64,000 nt of DNA from Myxococcus qinghaiensis (GTDB taxonomy: Bacteria; Myxococcota; Myxococcia; Myxococcales; Myxococcaceae), in contig NZ_JAKCFA010000030.1 in assembly GCF_024198215.1 (NCBI RefSeq), positions 1-64,000 of the forward strand, in the 5' to 3' direction. The stretch's first letter is position 1. Each line of letters begins with the position of its first letter. Under the pieces are notes generated by a model. The model was not told the origin of the DNA. It did not search any database and worked only from the letters and a program-made list of their open reading frames with translations. Made by a program: the position numbers and the translations under genes. Of this stretch, positions 34,675 through 43,742 are shown one piece after another.

Positions 34675-36669
34675 ATGAGCATCAAGACCCCGCCTTCCTC
34701 CACACCGTCCGCCGCACCGCGTCGAGCCCCGGAGCCCGTGCAGCCGCAGAAGGTGGAGGCCCCCAAGCCCAACCTGATTGAGCGGATGGGCCAGGGCCTG
34801 CAGAACGTCGCCCGCGCGGCCAACCAGGTCGTGGACCGCTTCGAGGCGAAGCTGCCGGACCTCTCCAAGCTGGGCCTGCCCCAGCTCGCCGGCACCGGCG
34901 GCAAGCCCTGGGAGGGCATCACCCTCACCGGCAAGCCGCTCCAGATTCCGCTCAACAAGCTGCTGGACGTGGACCTGGGCGACCTTCGCAAGGTCCTCGA
35001 GCGCGTCCTGCCCCCCAAGATTGACGACAAGCAGGGCAAGCAGCTCGTCGAACAGACCCAGGAGTTCCGTGACGCACTGGGTCAAGTGCGCTCACTGTCG
35101 GCGCAGCTGGACATGATCCCCTCCACGCATCCGCGCTACGCCCAGGTGAAGGCGGCGCTGGAGAAGGCGGAAGGGGCGCTGACGCAGCAGACGGGCTACA
35201 CGAAGGCCACCGCGCCGCGCCCGGGCTCGCTCTGGTTGGACCCCCAGTTCCTGGCGAAGGAGCTGCCCAATGGCCAGGTCCACGCCAGCCGCTTCCCCAC
35301 GGGCACGCCGGTGACGAAGCCGCCCGCGGCGCTGGACATCGTCGCCGGGGGCGACGCGAAGAAGGCCGCCGAGTACACCGCCTCCGTCGCCCAGAACCGC
35401 GCCGAGGCGGGCATGCCGGTGCAGGGCGGCGAGCCCATGGGTGTGCACCTGAGCCTGGAGGGCGGCGGCGGCAAGGGCAAGCGCTACGCGGCCATGCTGA
35501 CGGAGATGCGCGAGATGGGCGTGGTGCCGGTGAGCCTCACGGGCACGTCCGCCGGCTCCATCGCCGCCGCGTTCGCCGCCACGGGCGCCACGCCGAAGCA
35601 GGTGGAGGACGTGGCCAAGGACCCGCGCCTGGGCAAGCTGTATGACATTGATTTGGACATGAACGACGGTGGCCTGCTGGATGGCCAGGCCGCGTATGAC
35701 CTCTTCGACCAGAAGCTGCGCGAGCTGACCGGAATCACCGACCGGCCCGTGACGTTCGCCGACCTCAAGATTCCCCTCCAGCTCGTCGCCGCCAAGGCCT
35801 ACGACAGCGCGGTGCCGAACGGCGGCTTCAAGAGCGCGCAGGACCGCATCTTCGTCTTCAGCCAGGAGACGACGCCTGACACGCCCGTGGCGCTGGCCAT
35901 GCGCGCCTCCATGGCCATCCCCGGCGTCTTCGAGCCGGTGCAGGTGGTGGACCCCGTCACCGGCCGGCAGATGCACCTGGTGGACGGCGGCACGCTGGAC
36001 AACCTGCCCATGGGCTACAACAAGAACGACCTGCCGCAGATTGGCGCGTCGCTCCAGCCGCGCGGCGGCACGCACCCGTCCAACGGCACCGCCCAGCCGA
36101 AGCCCCTGCCCACCGGCCAGCTCGACACGGACGACGTGGTGTGGAACGGCTTCAACGGCCTGGCCCTCCTCAAGGACAACGCCACCGAGGCCCAGGACTG
36201 GCGCGACAAGGCGAAGCCGGGCGCCAACCAGTTCATGCTCAGCGTCCCCACGTGGAACCTGGACAACCCCAAGCAGGGCAACAGCGTGCTGGGCTTCGGC
36301 TACGACAACAAGGTGGACCCCATCCTGGACGGCCAGACGCGCGAGGTGACGCGCGACTTCCTCCGCGAGTTCATGGACGACATGAAGGTCCCCGGCTCGC
36401 GCGGCACCAACATGGTGACGCAGGTCCCCAAGGACCTGAAGTTCAGCGAGCCCGTCGAAATCTGGGGCGAGAAGTTCCAGGTCACCTACAACGGCGGAGA
36501 CACCGTCGTCGCCACCGCCGCCAATGGCAAACGTCACGAAGTGAAGCTCGGCCAGAAACAGATTGAGTCCATCTGGCTGGATGGCCAGGCGTTCAACGAC
36601 TTCGGCGCCCAGCTGTCTCACACGCTGAGCGACGTGCGCAGCGTGCGTCCTTCCTGGTTCCCTTTCTGA
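34675..36669 (+). CDS. Patatin-like phospholipase
   Basis: This 664-residue protein has a patatin catalytic core at about residues 258-450. It shows the oxyanion-hole stretch LSLEGGGGKG, the nucleophile S292 in GTSAGS and the catalytic D437 in LVDGGTLDNLP, a complete Ser-Asp dyad. The 250-residue N-terminal extension (Pro-rich, then helical) and the 190-residue tail lie outside the core. No signal peptide is seen, yet the size and disordered start recall exported patatins; type VI or other secretion is only a guess. It should hydrolyse membrane phospholipids. Confidence 0.88.
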   Translation: MSIKTPPSSTPSAAPRRAPEPVQPQKVEAPKPNLIERMGQGLQNVARAANQVVDRFEAKLPDLSKLGLPQLAGTGGKPWEGITLTGKPLQIPLNKLLDVDLGDLRKVLERVLPPKIDDKQGKQLVEQTQEFRDALGQVRSLSAQLDMIPSTHPRYAQVKAALEKAEGALTQQTGYTKATAPRPGSLWLDPQFLAKELPNGQVHASRFPTGTPVTKPPAALDIVAGGDAKKAAEYTASVAQNRAEAGMPVQGGEPMGVHLSLEGGGGKGKRYAAMLTEMREMGVVPVSLTGTSAGSIAAAFAATGATPKQVEDVAKDPRLGKLYDIDLDMNDGGLLDGQAAYDLFDQKLRELTGITDRPVTFADLKIPLQLVAAKAYDSAVPNGGFKSAQDRIFVFSQETTPDTPVALAMRASMAIPGVFEPVQVVDPVTGRQMHLVDGGTLDNLPMGYNKNDLPQIGASLQPRGGTHPSNGTAQPKPLPTGQLDTDDVVWNGFNGLALLKDNATEAQDWRDKAKPGANQFMLSVPTWNLDNPKQGNSVLGFGYDNKVDPILDGQTREVTRDFLREFMDDMKVPGSRGTNMVTQVPKDLKFSEPVEIWGEKFQVTYNGGDTVVATAANGKRHEVKLGQKQIESIWLDGQAFNDFGAQLSHTLSDVRSVRPSWFPF

Positions 36670-36726
36670 CACACGGTGTGGGGCTTGCGCCCCTGCTGCA
36701 AGGTTGAACCTCCAGACACCTTCACG

Positions 36727-36757
36727 CACCCGGGGCGCCTTGAGGCGCACCCGGGTG
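36727..36757 (+). terminator. Terminator after the patatin gene
   Basis: CACCCGGGGCGCC and GGCGCACCCGGGTG pair over 13 positions with one bulge around a short TTGA loop, followed by TCGTCGTT. It lies 58 bp past the patatin stop and before the OmpA-domain gene. Confidence 0.65.
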
Positions 36758-36800
36758 TCGTCGTTACGGTGGCTCGCATACATCCCCCTGGGAGGTCTTG

Positions 36801-37616
36801 ATGCAAGCGGAGCGAGGGCGGGCCTGGGTGCCCTGGCTGGTGACGGTGCTGGTGGTGCTGCTCGCGGGCGGCGTGCTGTACCTGGCGCACCGGGGCTCGA
36901 CGCAGGCGCAGGCCCAGGCGGAGGAGGCACGCAAGGCGGCGGACGAGGCCACGGCGCGCGCTCGCGACGCGGAGGCCGCGCGCAAGCAGTTGGAGGAGAA
37001 GTACACCGCGCTGGAGACGGAGCACGCGAAGCTGTCCTCGGAGAAGGAGCAGCTCAGCACGGAGAAGGAGCAGCTCTCCCAGACGGTGCAGGAGCAGGAG
37101 GCGGAGCTGGCCAAGCTCAAGGACACCTACGACGACCTGCAGGACAAGATGAAGGCTGAGATCGCGGAAGGCGCCATCAAGCTGTCTCAAGCCAAGGGCC
37201 GCATCCAGGTGGACCTGGTGGACAAGGTGCTCTTCGACTCCGGCGACGCGAGCATCAGCAAGCGCGGCCAGGAGGTCCTCAAGCGGCTGGGCGGCGTGCT
37301 CGCGAAGGTCGACGACAAGGCCATCCAGGTGTCGGGCCACACGGATGACTCGCCGCCGTCGCAGAAGCTGCAGGCCACCTTCCCCACCAACTGGGAGCTG
37401 TCCGTGGCGCGCGCCGTCAACGTGGTGCGCTTCCTGGAGGAACAGGGCGGCGTGCGCTCTCGCAGGATGATCGCCGCCGGCTACGGAGAGACGCGGCCGG
37501 TGTCCGCCAACGCCACCCCTCAGGGTCGCGCGCGAAACCGGCGCATCGAGGTGCTGCTGATTCCGGAGCTGCCCGCGAAGAAGGCCGCCCTCAAGACGGC
37601 CCGCGACACGCGCTAG
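36801..37616 (+). CDS. OmpA/MotB-domain envelope protein with coiled coil
   Basis: This 271-residue protein starts at the ATG after GGGAGG. It has one N-terminal membrane segment (WLVTVLVVLLAGGVLYLA) and then a coiled coil of about 100 residues (repeats of KEQLSTEKEQLSQ). The C-terminal OmpA/MotB peptidoglycan-binding domain shows DKVLFDSGDASIS, IQVSGHTDDSP and WELSVARAVNVVRFLEE followed by NRRIEVLL. It should anchor the inner membrane to peptidoglycan. Its stop codon abuts that of the convergent gene with no gap. Confidence 0.9.
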   Translation: MQAERGRAWVPWLVTVLVVLLAGGVLYLAHRGSTQAQAQAEEARKAADEATARARDAEAARKQLEEKYTALETEHAKLSSEKEQLSTEKEQLSQTVQEQEAELAKLKDTYDDLQDKMKAEIAEGAIKLSQAKGRIQVDLVDKVLFDSGDASISKRGQEVLKRLGGVLAKVDDKAIQVSGHTDDSPPSQKLQATFPTNWELSVARAVNVVRFLEEQGGVRSRRMIAAGYGETRPVSANATPQGRARNRRIEVLLIPELPAKKAALKTARDTR

Positions 37617-38141
37617 CTACTTCTTCTTCACCGACTCCAGCAGCTTGCGGAAGGACTTCTCCGAGGCCGCCACCGTCTTCTCCGGGCCCGTCAGCTTGAA
37701 GAAGAGGGCGCCCTCGGGGCCCTCCACAATCGCCCCCAGCAGGCGGAAGCCGGGCTTCGGCGTGGAGGGGCCCATCATGGGGCCTCCGCCCATGTACGTG
37801 CCCTTCACGTCCACCGTCGTCACCGGCATGTCGTTGAGCTTCTCCGTCTTCGTCTTGGCGACCTTGTCCACCGGCTTGCCGTCCGCCGTCTGGAACTGGC
37901 CCAGCCACCGCTTCACGTTGGCGTCCACCGCGCCGCCCTGCCCCTTCCCGAAGTAGAAGACCGCCAGCTCCCCGCCCTCCGTGTCCCCCTTCGCCGCCGG
38001 CAGCTTGTACGTCGCCGCGCGCATCGGCCGCTCACCTTGCGCCACCCACTCCGCGGGCGCCGTCCACGCAAGTCCTCCGGCCTCCTCCGCGGACGCCGCC
38101 ATCGCCATGCACATCACCAGTACACCCAGCAGTCGGTTCAT
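37617..38141 (-). CDS. Exported protein of unknown function
   Basis: This 174-residue protein starts at the ATG at 38141, which gives a signal peptide (LLGVLVMCMAMAASA, cleavage before EEAGG). The mature domain starts with AGGLAWTAPAEW and contains AVFYFGKGQGGAVDANVKRW and FRLLGAIVEGPEGALFFKLTGP. This last segment recalls small exported stress-related proteins of delta-proteobacteria, but I name no family. It is tail to tail with the OmpA gene. Confidence 0.78.
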   Translation of the reverse strand: MNRLLGVLVMCMAMAASAEEAGGLAWTAPAEWVAQGERPMRAATYKLPAAKGDTEGGELAVFYFGKGQGGAVDANVKRWLGQFQTADGKPVDKVAKTKTEKLNDMPVTTVDVKGTYMGGGPMMGPSTPKPGFRLLGAIVEGPEGALFFKLTGPEKTVAASEKSFRKLLESVKKK

Positions 38142-38332
38142 CCGCTCAGCGTACCGGTGATTGGCTCCAGCGCAGTGTGTCAAAGACAGCCGGTGCCACT
38201 CGCGCATACGCCGATGCATGAGTGACACAACGCGTCAAGTTCGGTCGCTTCCGGCCAACCCACGGACGTGGTACGCCACGCGACTGTCACCTAGTCCTGA
38301 AGTCCAAACTTGGACTCGGAGGGGTTGTACCC

Positions 38333-41215
38333 ATGAAAAAGGCGTTGTTCCTCGGGGCTCTGGCCCTGGGCACGGTAGCGTGTGATCCAGACATCGCGCA
38401 GCACGACCCGCCGGATGCTTCGGACGTCGTCGTGGCTGAGTTCGACCCCTCGGCGTCCCCGGCTGTCGTGCCGTCTCCGAATGATTTGGCCATCGCCAAG
38501 TTGCCGGATGGCTCGAACATCGTCGCGGCGCCCATCAACCCGAATTCGCCTGCCGCCGAGCAGGAGTTCACTCGGGACTATCTCAATACGCTCAACGGCT
38601 TCCCGACGTCCGCCATCGCGACGACGCTGGTGAAGGGCCTGAACGCGGAGACGGTCAACGCGAACACGGTCAAGTTCATCGACCTGTACGAAGGCACTCC
38701 GCTGGCGAAGCCCGTGACGCCGACCATCGGCTATCGCGAGGGCACCAATCAAATCACCGTCATCCCGCCGCAGCCGCAGGGCTGGCCCAAGGGCGGCCGC
38801 TACGCGGTGGTCATCGTCGGTGGCGAAAACGGCGTGAAGACGACGGCGGGCAAGCCGGTCATCGGCTCCGCCACGTGGTCCTTCGCCAGCTCCCGTCAGC
38901 CGCTCGTCACCTGTCCTGGCCAGGACCTGGCGTCGCCTGACTGCCGCCTCAACACGGAGCTGCTGCCTTCCGTGAAGTCGGACCCGGCCGAGCGTCTGGC
39001 CGACCAGCTCAACAGCGCCAGGCGTCTGGAGCAGCTGCGCCTGGGCTACAAGGACGTCCTCGACCTGGCGTCGGCGAAGTTCTCCATCAACCGCGACGAC
39101 ATCGTCCTGGCGTGGACCTTCACCATCATGGGCCAGCCGGAGGCGACGTTCGACCCGGCCACCAGCACCATCCCCTTCCCCAATGACCTGCTGCGCGTGG
39201 CCGCGACGGGCACGACGCCCGCGCGCCTGAACCTGCCCGTGCCCCCCGGCACCGGCACGGTGGTGGACCTCATCAAGGGCCTGAACACCCTGGATGGCTG
39301 GTCCACGACGGCGCCCATCATCTCCGAGAACAGCGCCACCCGCGGCGTCATCGACAATGACGCGAAGCTGGACATGAACACCGTCCGGCTGGGCCGCGAG
39401 CTGCTGTTCGTCAAGCTGACCCCGGGCGGCACCACGCCCAAGGTCAAGGTGTGCCTCAACTGCGCCTCCAGCATCAAGCGCGACGGCACCCCGGCGGACC
39501 CCGCGCCCCAGCAGCTGCAGATCATCCCCGAGGTTCCGCTCGACCCCGCCAGCCAGTACGCGGTGGTGCTGCTGCGCGGCGCCAAGGATGAGAAGGGCAA
39601 CTTCGTGGCCCCCACCGGTGCCCAGGCCCTGATTCGTCTGGCCGCGCCGCTGGCCGTCGACGGCAAGAGCCAGGTCGCCGCTGTCCCGGACGCCAACGCC
39701 GCCGCGCTGGAGCCCATCCGCGCGGGCATGAAGCCCCTGTTCGACTCGCTCGCGGCGCAGAAAATCGCGCGCAAGGACGTGCTGCTGGCGTGGGTCTTCA
39801 CCACGCAGAGCACCCACACCGTGCTGGCCGCGCTGAACCAGGCGCCCACCCCGGTGCCCACCACGCCGCTGTACCTGGTGGACCAGACGCCGCAGCTCAC
39901 CGGCGCCATGACGGCCAATGGCCTGGAGCACACGCACGTGGGCAAGGCCCTCGTCGGCGCGTTCCTGTCGCCCAACCTCCTGGATGACACCAACGGCGCG
40001 CTCAACCCCGCGCGTCCCACCCGCCTGGACCACGTCCCGTTCTGGCTGTTCGTGCCCGCCTCGGCGCCTCCGGCCGGCGGCTACAAGGTCGTCGTCTTCG
40101 GCCACGGCCTGGGCAGCAACCGCACCTCCGTGCTCCCCATCGTCAACCGGCTCAACGAGGCCGGCTACGCGGTGGCCGCCATGGACACCGTGCTCCACGG
40201 CGAGCGCACCAGCTGCGCGGGCATCACCGCCGCGTCGGGCCTGGGTGGCATCACCACCCCGGACCAGGCGTGCGCCGCCGGCTCCACCTGTGACGTGACG
40301 GTCAACAGCCCCACCTACGGCCGCTGTGTCGCTCCGGCGACGGCCAACGCCTGCAATCCTGGGGCGGGTGGCGACCTGGCGTGCCAGCAGGCGGGCCAGG
40401 GCGTGTGCAGCGTGACGACGGCCAAGTGCGAGGGCGGCGACTTCCTGCGCGCCAACGCGAACTCCCCGCCGGTCGTCTCCAGCTGGAACTTCCTCAACCT
40501 CACCAACCTGTTCGCCACGCGCGACAACTTCCGCCACCACGTGGTGGACTTCTCGCAGTTCACCCGCGTGCTGGCCAGCGACGGCCTGCGCACGCAGCTC
40601 AACAACGTCGTCGCCGGCGCCACGCTCAACGCGGCCACGGTGGACTACGTGGGCCAGAGCCTCGGTGGTTTCCAGGGCGCCCTGTCCGCGTCCGTCAACA
40701 CGCGCGTGCGCCGCACCGTCCTCAACGTCCCGGGCGGTGATTTGGTCGACGTGCTCCTGACGTCCGCCAACCCGACGTTCATCGCCCGCCGCGAGGGCTT
40801 CCTGAACTTCCTGGGCTCCGTGGGCCGCGTCCCCGGCACCCCGGCGTTCGACGAGTTCCTCGTCCTGGCTCGCACCATCCTGGACCCGGCCGCTCCTCGC
40901 AACTACGCCTGGAAGCTGGAGAACCTGGAGGGTGCTCCCGCCGAGCGCGAGGCGTTCATCCAGTACATCAAGGGTGACGAGGTGATTCCGAACCCCGTGA
41001 CGCAGGGGCTCATCGACGCGGCCAACCGCGACAGCACCCGCACGGTGCAGAGCTACATGGCCGAGGTCGACCTGCTGCCCACGTCGACGCGGCACGTGTT
41101 CCTGCTCATCGCCGACCCGTCCGACCCGGGCAACCCGTTCCTGAAGTCCGTGCGCGACACGGCCCAGGCCCAGGTCGTCAACTTCCTCAACACGGGCGAC
41201 GCGGCCACTCCGTAA
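38333..41215 (+). CDS. VolA-like lipase lipoprotein
   Basis: This 960-residue lipoprotein starts at the ATG after GGAGGGG. The lipobox is GTVAC, with the lipidated Cys at 17. The N-terminal part (about 20-560) looks like the bacterial virulence-factor lipase N-terminal region (PF12262), with repeated domains such as VPSPNDLAIAKLPDGSNI. The C-terminal alpha/beta hydrolase has VVVFGHGLGSNRTS and the nucleophile elbow GQSLGGFQ (S776). Vibrio VolA is a surface-exposed lysophospholipase lipoprotein encoded beside fadL, as here. It should free fatty acids outside the cell. Confidence 0.82.
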   Translation: MKKALFLGALALGTVACDPDIAQHDPPDASDVVVAEFDPSASPAVVPSPNDLAIAKLPDGSNIVAAPINPNSPAAEQEFTRDYLNTLNGFPTSAIATTLVKGLNAETVNANTVKFIDLYEGTPLAKPVTPTIGYREGTNQITVIPPQPQGWPKGGRYAVVIVGGENGVKTTAGKPVIGSATWSFASSRQPLVTCPGQDLASPDCRLNTELLPSVKSDPAERLADQLNSARRLEQLRLGYKDVLDLASAKFSINRDDIVLAWTFTIMGQPEATFDPATSTIPFPNDLLRVAATGTTPARLNLPVPPGTGTVVDLIKGLNTLDGWSTTAPIISENSATRGVIDNDAKLDMNTVRLGRELLFVKLTPGGTTPKVKVCLNCASSIKRDGTPADPAPQQLQIIPEVPLDPASQYAVVLLRGAKDEKGNFVAPTGAQALIRLAAPLAVDGKSQVAAVPDANAAALEPIRAGMKPLFDSLAAQKIARKDVLLAWVFTTQSTHTVLAALNQAPTPVPTTPLYLVDQTPQLTGAMTANGLEHTHVGKALVGAFLSPNLLDDTNGALNPARPTRLDHVPFWLFVPASAPPAGGYKVVVFGHGLGSNRTSVLPIVNRLNEAGYAVAAMDTVLHGERTSCAGITAASGLGGITTPDQACAAGSTCDVTVNSPTYGRCVAPATANACNPGAGGDLACQQAGQGVCSVTTAKCEGGDFLRANANSPPVVSSWNFLNLTNLFATRDNFRHHVVDFSQFTRVLASDGLRTQLNNVVAGATLNAATVDYVGQSLGGFQGALSASVNTRVRRTVLNVPGGDLVDVLLTSANPTFIARREGFLNFLGSVGRVPGTPAFDEFLVLARTILDPAAPRNYAWKLENLEGAPAEREAFIQYIKGDEVIPNPVTQGLIDAANRDSTRTVQSYMAEVDLLPTSTRHVFLLIADPSDPGNPFLKSVRDTAQAQVVNFLNTGDAATP

Positions 41216-41242
41216 CGGACAGGACTCAGGGGAATGACTCAC

Positions 41243-42436
41243 ATGAAGAAGACACTGTCCCTCGTAGCGCTGCTGGCCGCGGGTTCCTCCCAGGCCGCCG
41301 GCTTCCAAATCAACACCCAGAGCGCCCGCTCCACGGGCATGGGCAACGCGGCGGCCGCGTGGCTGGACGACTCGTCGGCCATCTACTCCAACGCCGCGAA
41401 CATCCTGGGCGTGAACAAGCTGGACGTGCAGATTGGCGACACCGGCATCCTCCCCGGCATCAAGTTCACTCCGGTGAACGGCACCGAGCAGGGCCAGAAG
41501 ACGACGCTGTCGCCTCCTCCGCACCTGTTCGCCGTGTACAAGCCCTTCGACCGCTTCGCGGTGGGCGTGGGCGTGTACACGCCGTTCGGCGCGAACAGCC
41601 GCTGGGTGGATGACTTCGTGGGCCGCTTCAAGGCCCAGGAGTCGTCCATGGCCGTCTACAACATCAACCCCACCGCCGCGTACCAGCTCCACGAGCGGTT
41701 CCGCGTCGGCGCGGGTCTGAACATCTACCGCGGCACGCTGGAGCTCAAGCGCGCGCTGGGCTTCGTCGAAAGCGAAGGCCAGGTGCACCTGGGCGGCGCG
41801 TCGTGGGGCGTGGGCTACAACATTGGCGTGCAGGCGGTGCTGCTGCCCAAGTACGTCACCATGGGCCTGCACTACCGCAGCTCCGCGGACCTGACCTTCA
41901 AGGGCAACGCGGACTTCCAGAACGTGCCCGTGGAGTTCCAGACGCGGCTGCCGGACGGCCCGGTGGAAGGCGACGTCACGCTGCCCGCGACGGTGGCGTG
42001 GGGTATCGCCGTCACCCCGCTGGACAACCTGAAGATCGCCTTCGACGCCAACTGGGTGGACTGGTCCTCGTTCCAGGAGCTCGCCATCGAGTTCCCGGAG
42101 AACCCGGCCATCAACAACCCGCTGCCCAAGCGCTGGCGCGCGAAGTGGAACTACCACCTGGGCGCCGAGTACGGCGTGACGTCTGCCCTCCAGGTCCGCG
42201 CCGGCCTCATCCTGGACCCGGCTCCGGGTCCTGGTGGCACGCTGACCCCGGACCTCCCGGACGCGGACCGCTTCGGCGTCTCCGTGGGCGCGGGCTACCG
42301 CTGGAGCTCGGTGCGCGCTGACTTCGGCTACCAGTTCGTCAGCCTGGCCGACAACGAGAGCTCCGCGCCGGGCATCTCCGGCACGTACAACGGCTCCGCG
42401 CACGTGTTCGGCCTGACGCTCGGCTACTCGATGTAA
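41243..42436 (+). CDS. FadL/OmpP1-family outer-membrane fatty acid channel
   Basis: This 397-residue barrel starts at the ATG at 41243, which has AGGGGA at good spacing; an ATG nine bases earlier is too close. The signal peptide ends SSQA, and the mature protein begins AGFQINTQSARSTGMGNAA, the hallmark FadL hatch, followed by SAIYSNAAN. The barrel contains VYTPFGANSRW and ends in a Phe-rich strand and GYSM. It should take up long-chain fatty acids released by the lipase lipoprotein encoded 27 bp upstream. Confidence 0.92.
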   Translation: MKKTLSLVALLAAGSSQAAGFQINTQSARSTGMGNAAAAWLDDSSAIYSNAANILGVNKLDVQIGDTGILPGIKFTPVNGTEQGQKTTLSPPPHLFAVYKPFDRFAVGVGVYTPFGANSRWVDDFVGRFKAQESSMAVYNINPTAAYQLHERFRVGAGLNIYRGTLELKRALGFVESEGQVHLGGASWGVGYNIGVQAVLLPKYVTMGLHYRSSADLTFKGNADFQNVPVEFQTRLPDGPVEGDVTLPATVAWGIAVTPLDNLKIAFDANWVDWSSFQELAIEFPENPAINNPLPKRWRAKWNYHLGAEYGVTSALQVRAGLILDPAPGPGGTLTPDLPDADRFGVSVGAGYRWSSVRADFGYQFVSLADNESSAPGISGTYNGSAHVFGLTLGYSM

Positions 42437-42484
42437 TCCGCTGAAACGACCGGCCCGCATTCATGCGGGTCGGACGTCCTCTTC

Positions 42485-42524
42485 GCCCGGGTCTCCCTCA
42501 AGGGGGCCCGGGCGTCGTCGTTTC
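42485..42524 (+). terminator. Terminator after the lipase/FadL operon
   Basis: GCCCGGG (42485-42491) and CCCGGGC (42507-42513) form a perfect stem followed by GTCGTCGTTTC. Just upstream, CCCGCAT and ATGCGGG form another hairpin within 30 bp of the fadL stop. Either may end transcription. Confidence 0.6.
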
Positions 42525-42536
42525 AGGCAGGACGGC

Positions 42537-43715
42537 TCAGACGCGCAAGTCTCCGTCATGCAGCACGCGGCCGGAGGCCAGCACGCGCGCGGAGTTCTGC
42601 AGCCGCTCCGTGCCCATGCGCATGAGCAGGCCCTTCGTGCCGGGCTGGCTGAGCAGGTGCTTCTCGAAGGCGGCGCGCGGCAGCTGCAGCACCACGCCCT
42701 TCACGTCGGCGCGCACCGTGGCGGACACCGGCTTGTCCAACAGCAGGGAGATTTCGCCGAAGACGTCCCCCTCGCGCAGCTCCGCCAGCGGCATGCGTCT
42801 GCCACCCGGCTGCTCCAGCCACGGCGTGCATTTGCCTCGCAGCAACACGTAGAAGGCATCCCCCGGCTGCCCTTGAGCCAGCAGCACCTCGTCGGGCGCC
42901 ACGGCGCGCAGCCGGAAGTCGAGGGAGAGCGCCGCCTTCTGCTCCGCAGACAGCCGACTGAGCAGCGGATTGCTGCGGAGCAGGTTGTCCACCAGCCGGC
43001 GCCGGTAGAAGTCCTCCAGCACCTCGCCCACGCCGGGGTGACGCACCGCCACCGCCGTCAGGCTCGCGCGCGTCAGCTCCAGCAGCACGGCGCGCTCGCT
43101 GGCCACCACGCTGGCCAGCCTGGGCCCTTCCGACACCAGCGCCAGCTCGCCGAAGAAGTCTCCGGGCACCACGGTGCCCACCACGCCGCGTGAGCCGTCC
43201 TCCAGCGCGCGCACCACCTCCGCGCGGCCCTCCACCAGCGCGAACATGGACGCGCCCGCCGCGCCCTCCTCCACCACCGCCTGTCCCGGGAAGAAGGCAC
43301 GCACCTCCAGCACCCCCACCAGCGCCACGAAGTCCTCGCGGCTCAACCGGGAGAACAGCGGCACGGGGCGCTCCGCGACGACGCCCGGACACAGGGCGAA
43401 GCGCTCGGCCAGCACCCGTGCGCAGCGCAGCTTCATGGCGTCGGTGGCGCCCAACCGGGCCAGGGCGACACACGCGGCCACCGCGCGCAGGGGCTCGTCC
43501 ACCTTCGCCCACGCCAGCGCCGCCGTCTCGTGGGCCGCCGCGGCGTCGGCCTTCCTGCCCAGCCACTCCAGCAGCTCCGCCACCCGCTGGTGCACGTCCG
43601 CGTCGTCCGGGGTGGACCTGGAGAGGCCCTGGTACTCGGCCAGCGCCTCCTCCAATTTCCCCTGGCTCGCGAGCGCCACCGCCCGCTCCTTCCCCACGAC
43701 GTGCATGTCCGCCAT
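42537..43715 (-). CDS. TPR protein with two cyclic-nucleotide-binding domains
   Basis: This 392-residue cytoplasmic protein starts with a TPR-like helical region (about 1-115). It is followed by two cNMP-binding domains: the first at about 120-230 (FFPGQAVVEEGAAGASMFAL, then GDFFGELALVSEG) and the second at about 250-370 (EVLLAQGQPGDAFYVLLRG, then GDVFGEISLLLDKP). Both contain the FGE motif of the phosphate-binding cassette, but the Arg expected for cyclic nucleotide contact is not obvious. There is no DNA-binding domain. It follows a related gene by 27 bp. Confidence 0.88.
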   Translation of the reverse strand: MADMHVVGKERAVALASQGKLEEALAEYQGLSRSTPDDADVHQRVAELLEWLGRKADAAAAHETAALAWAKVDEPLRAVAACVALARLGATDAMKLRCARVLAERFALCPGVVAERPVPLFSRLSREDFVALVGVLEVRAFFPGQAVVEEGAAGASMFALVEGRAEVVRALEDGSRGVVGTVVPGDFFGELALVSEGPRLASVVASERAVLLELTRASLTAVAVRHPGVGEVLEDFYRRRLVDNLLRSNPLLSRLSAEQKAALSLDFRLRAVAPDEVLLAQGQPGDAFYVLLRGKCTPWLEQPGGRRMPLAELREGDVFGEISLLLDKPVSATVRADVKGVVLQLPRAAFEKHLLSQPGTKGLLMRMGTERLQNSARVLASGRVLHDGDLRV

Positions 43716-43742
43716 GCCGCCATCCTACCGCCACCTGGGGTC

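Noticed and set aside
38291..42460. Open frame of 1389 codons on the minus strand opposite the lipase and FadL genes
   Set aside because: Result of high third-position GC; composition is Arg/Gly/Val repeats, and both sense genes are clearly real.
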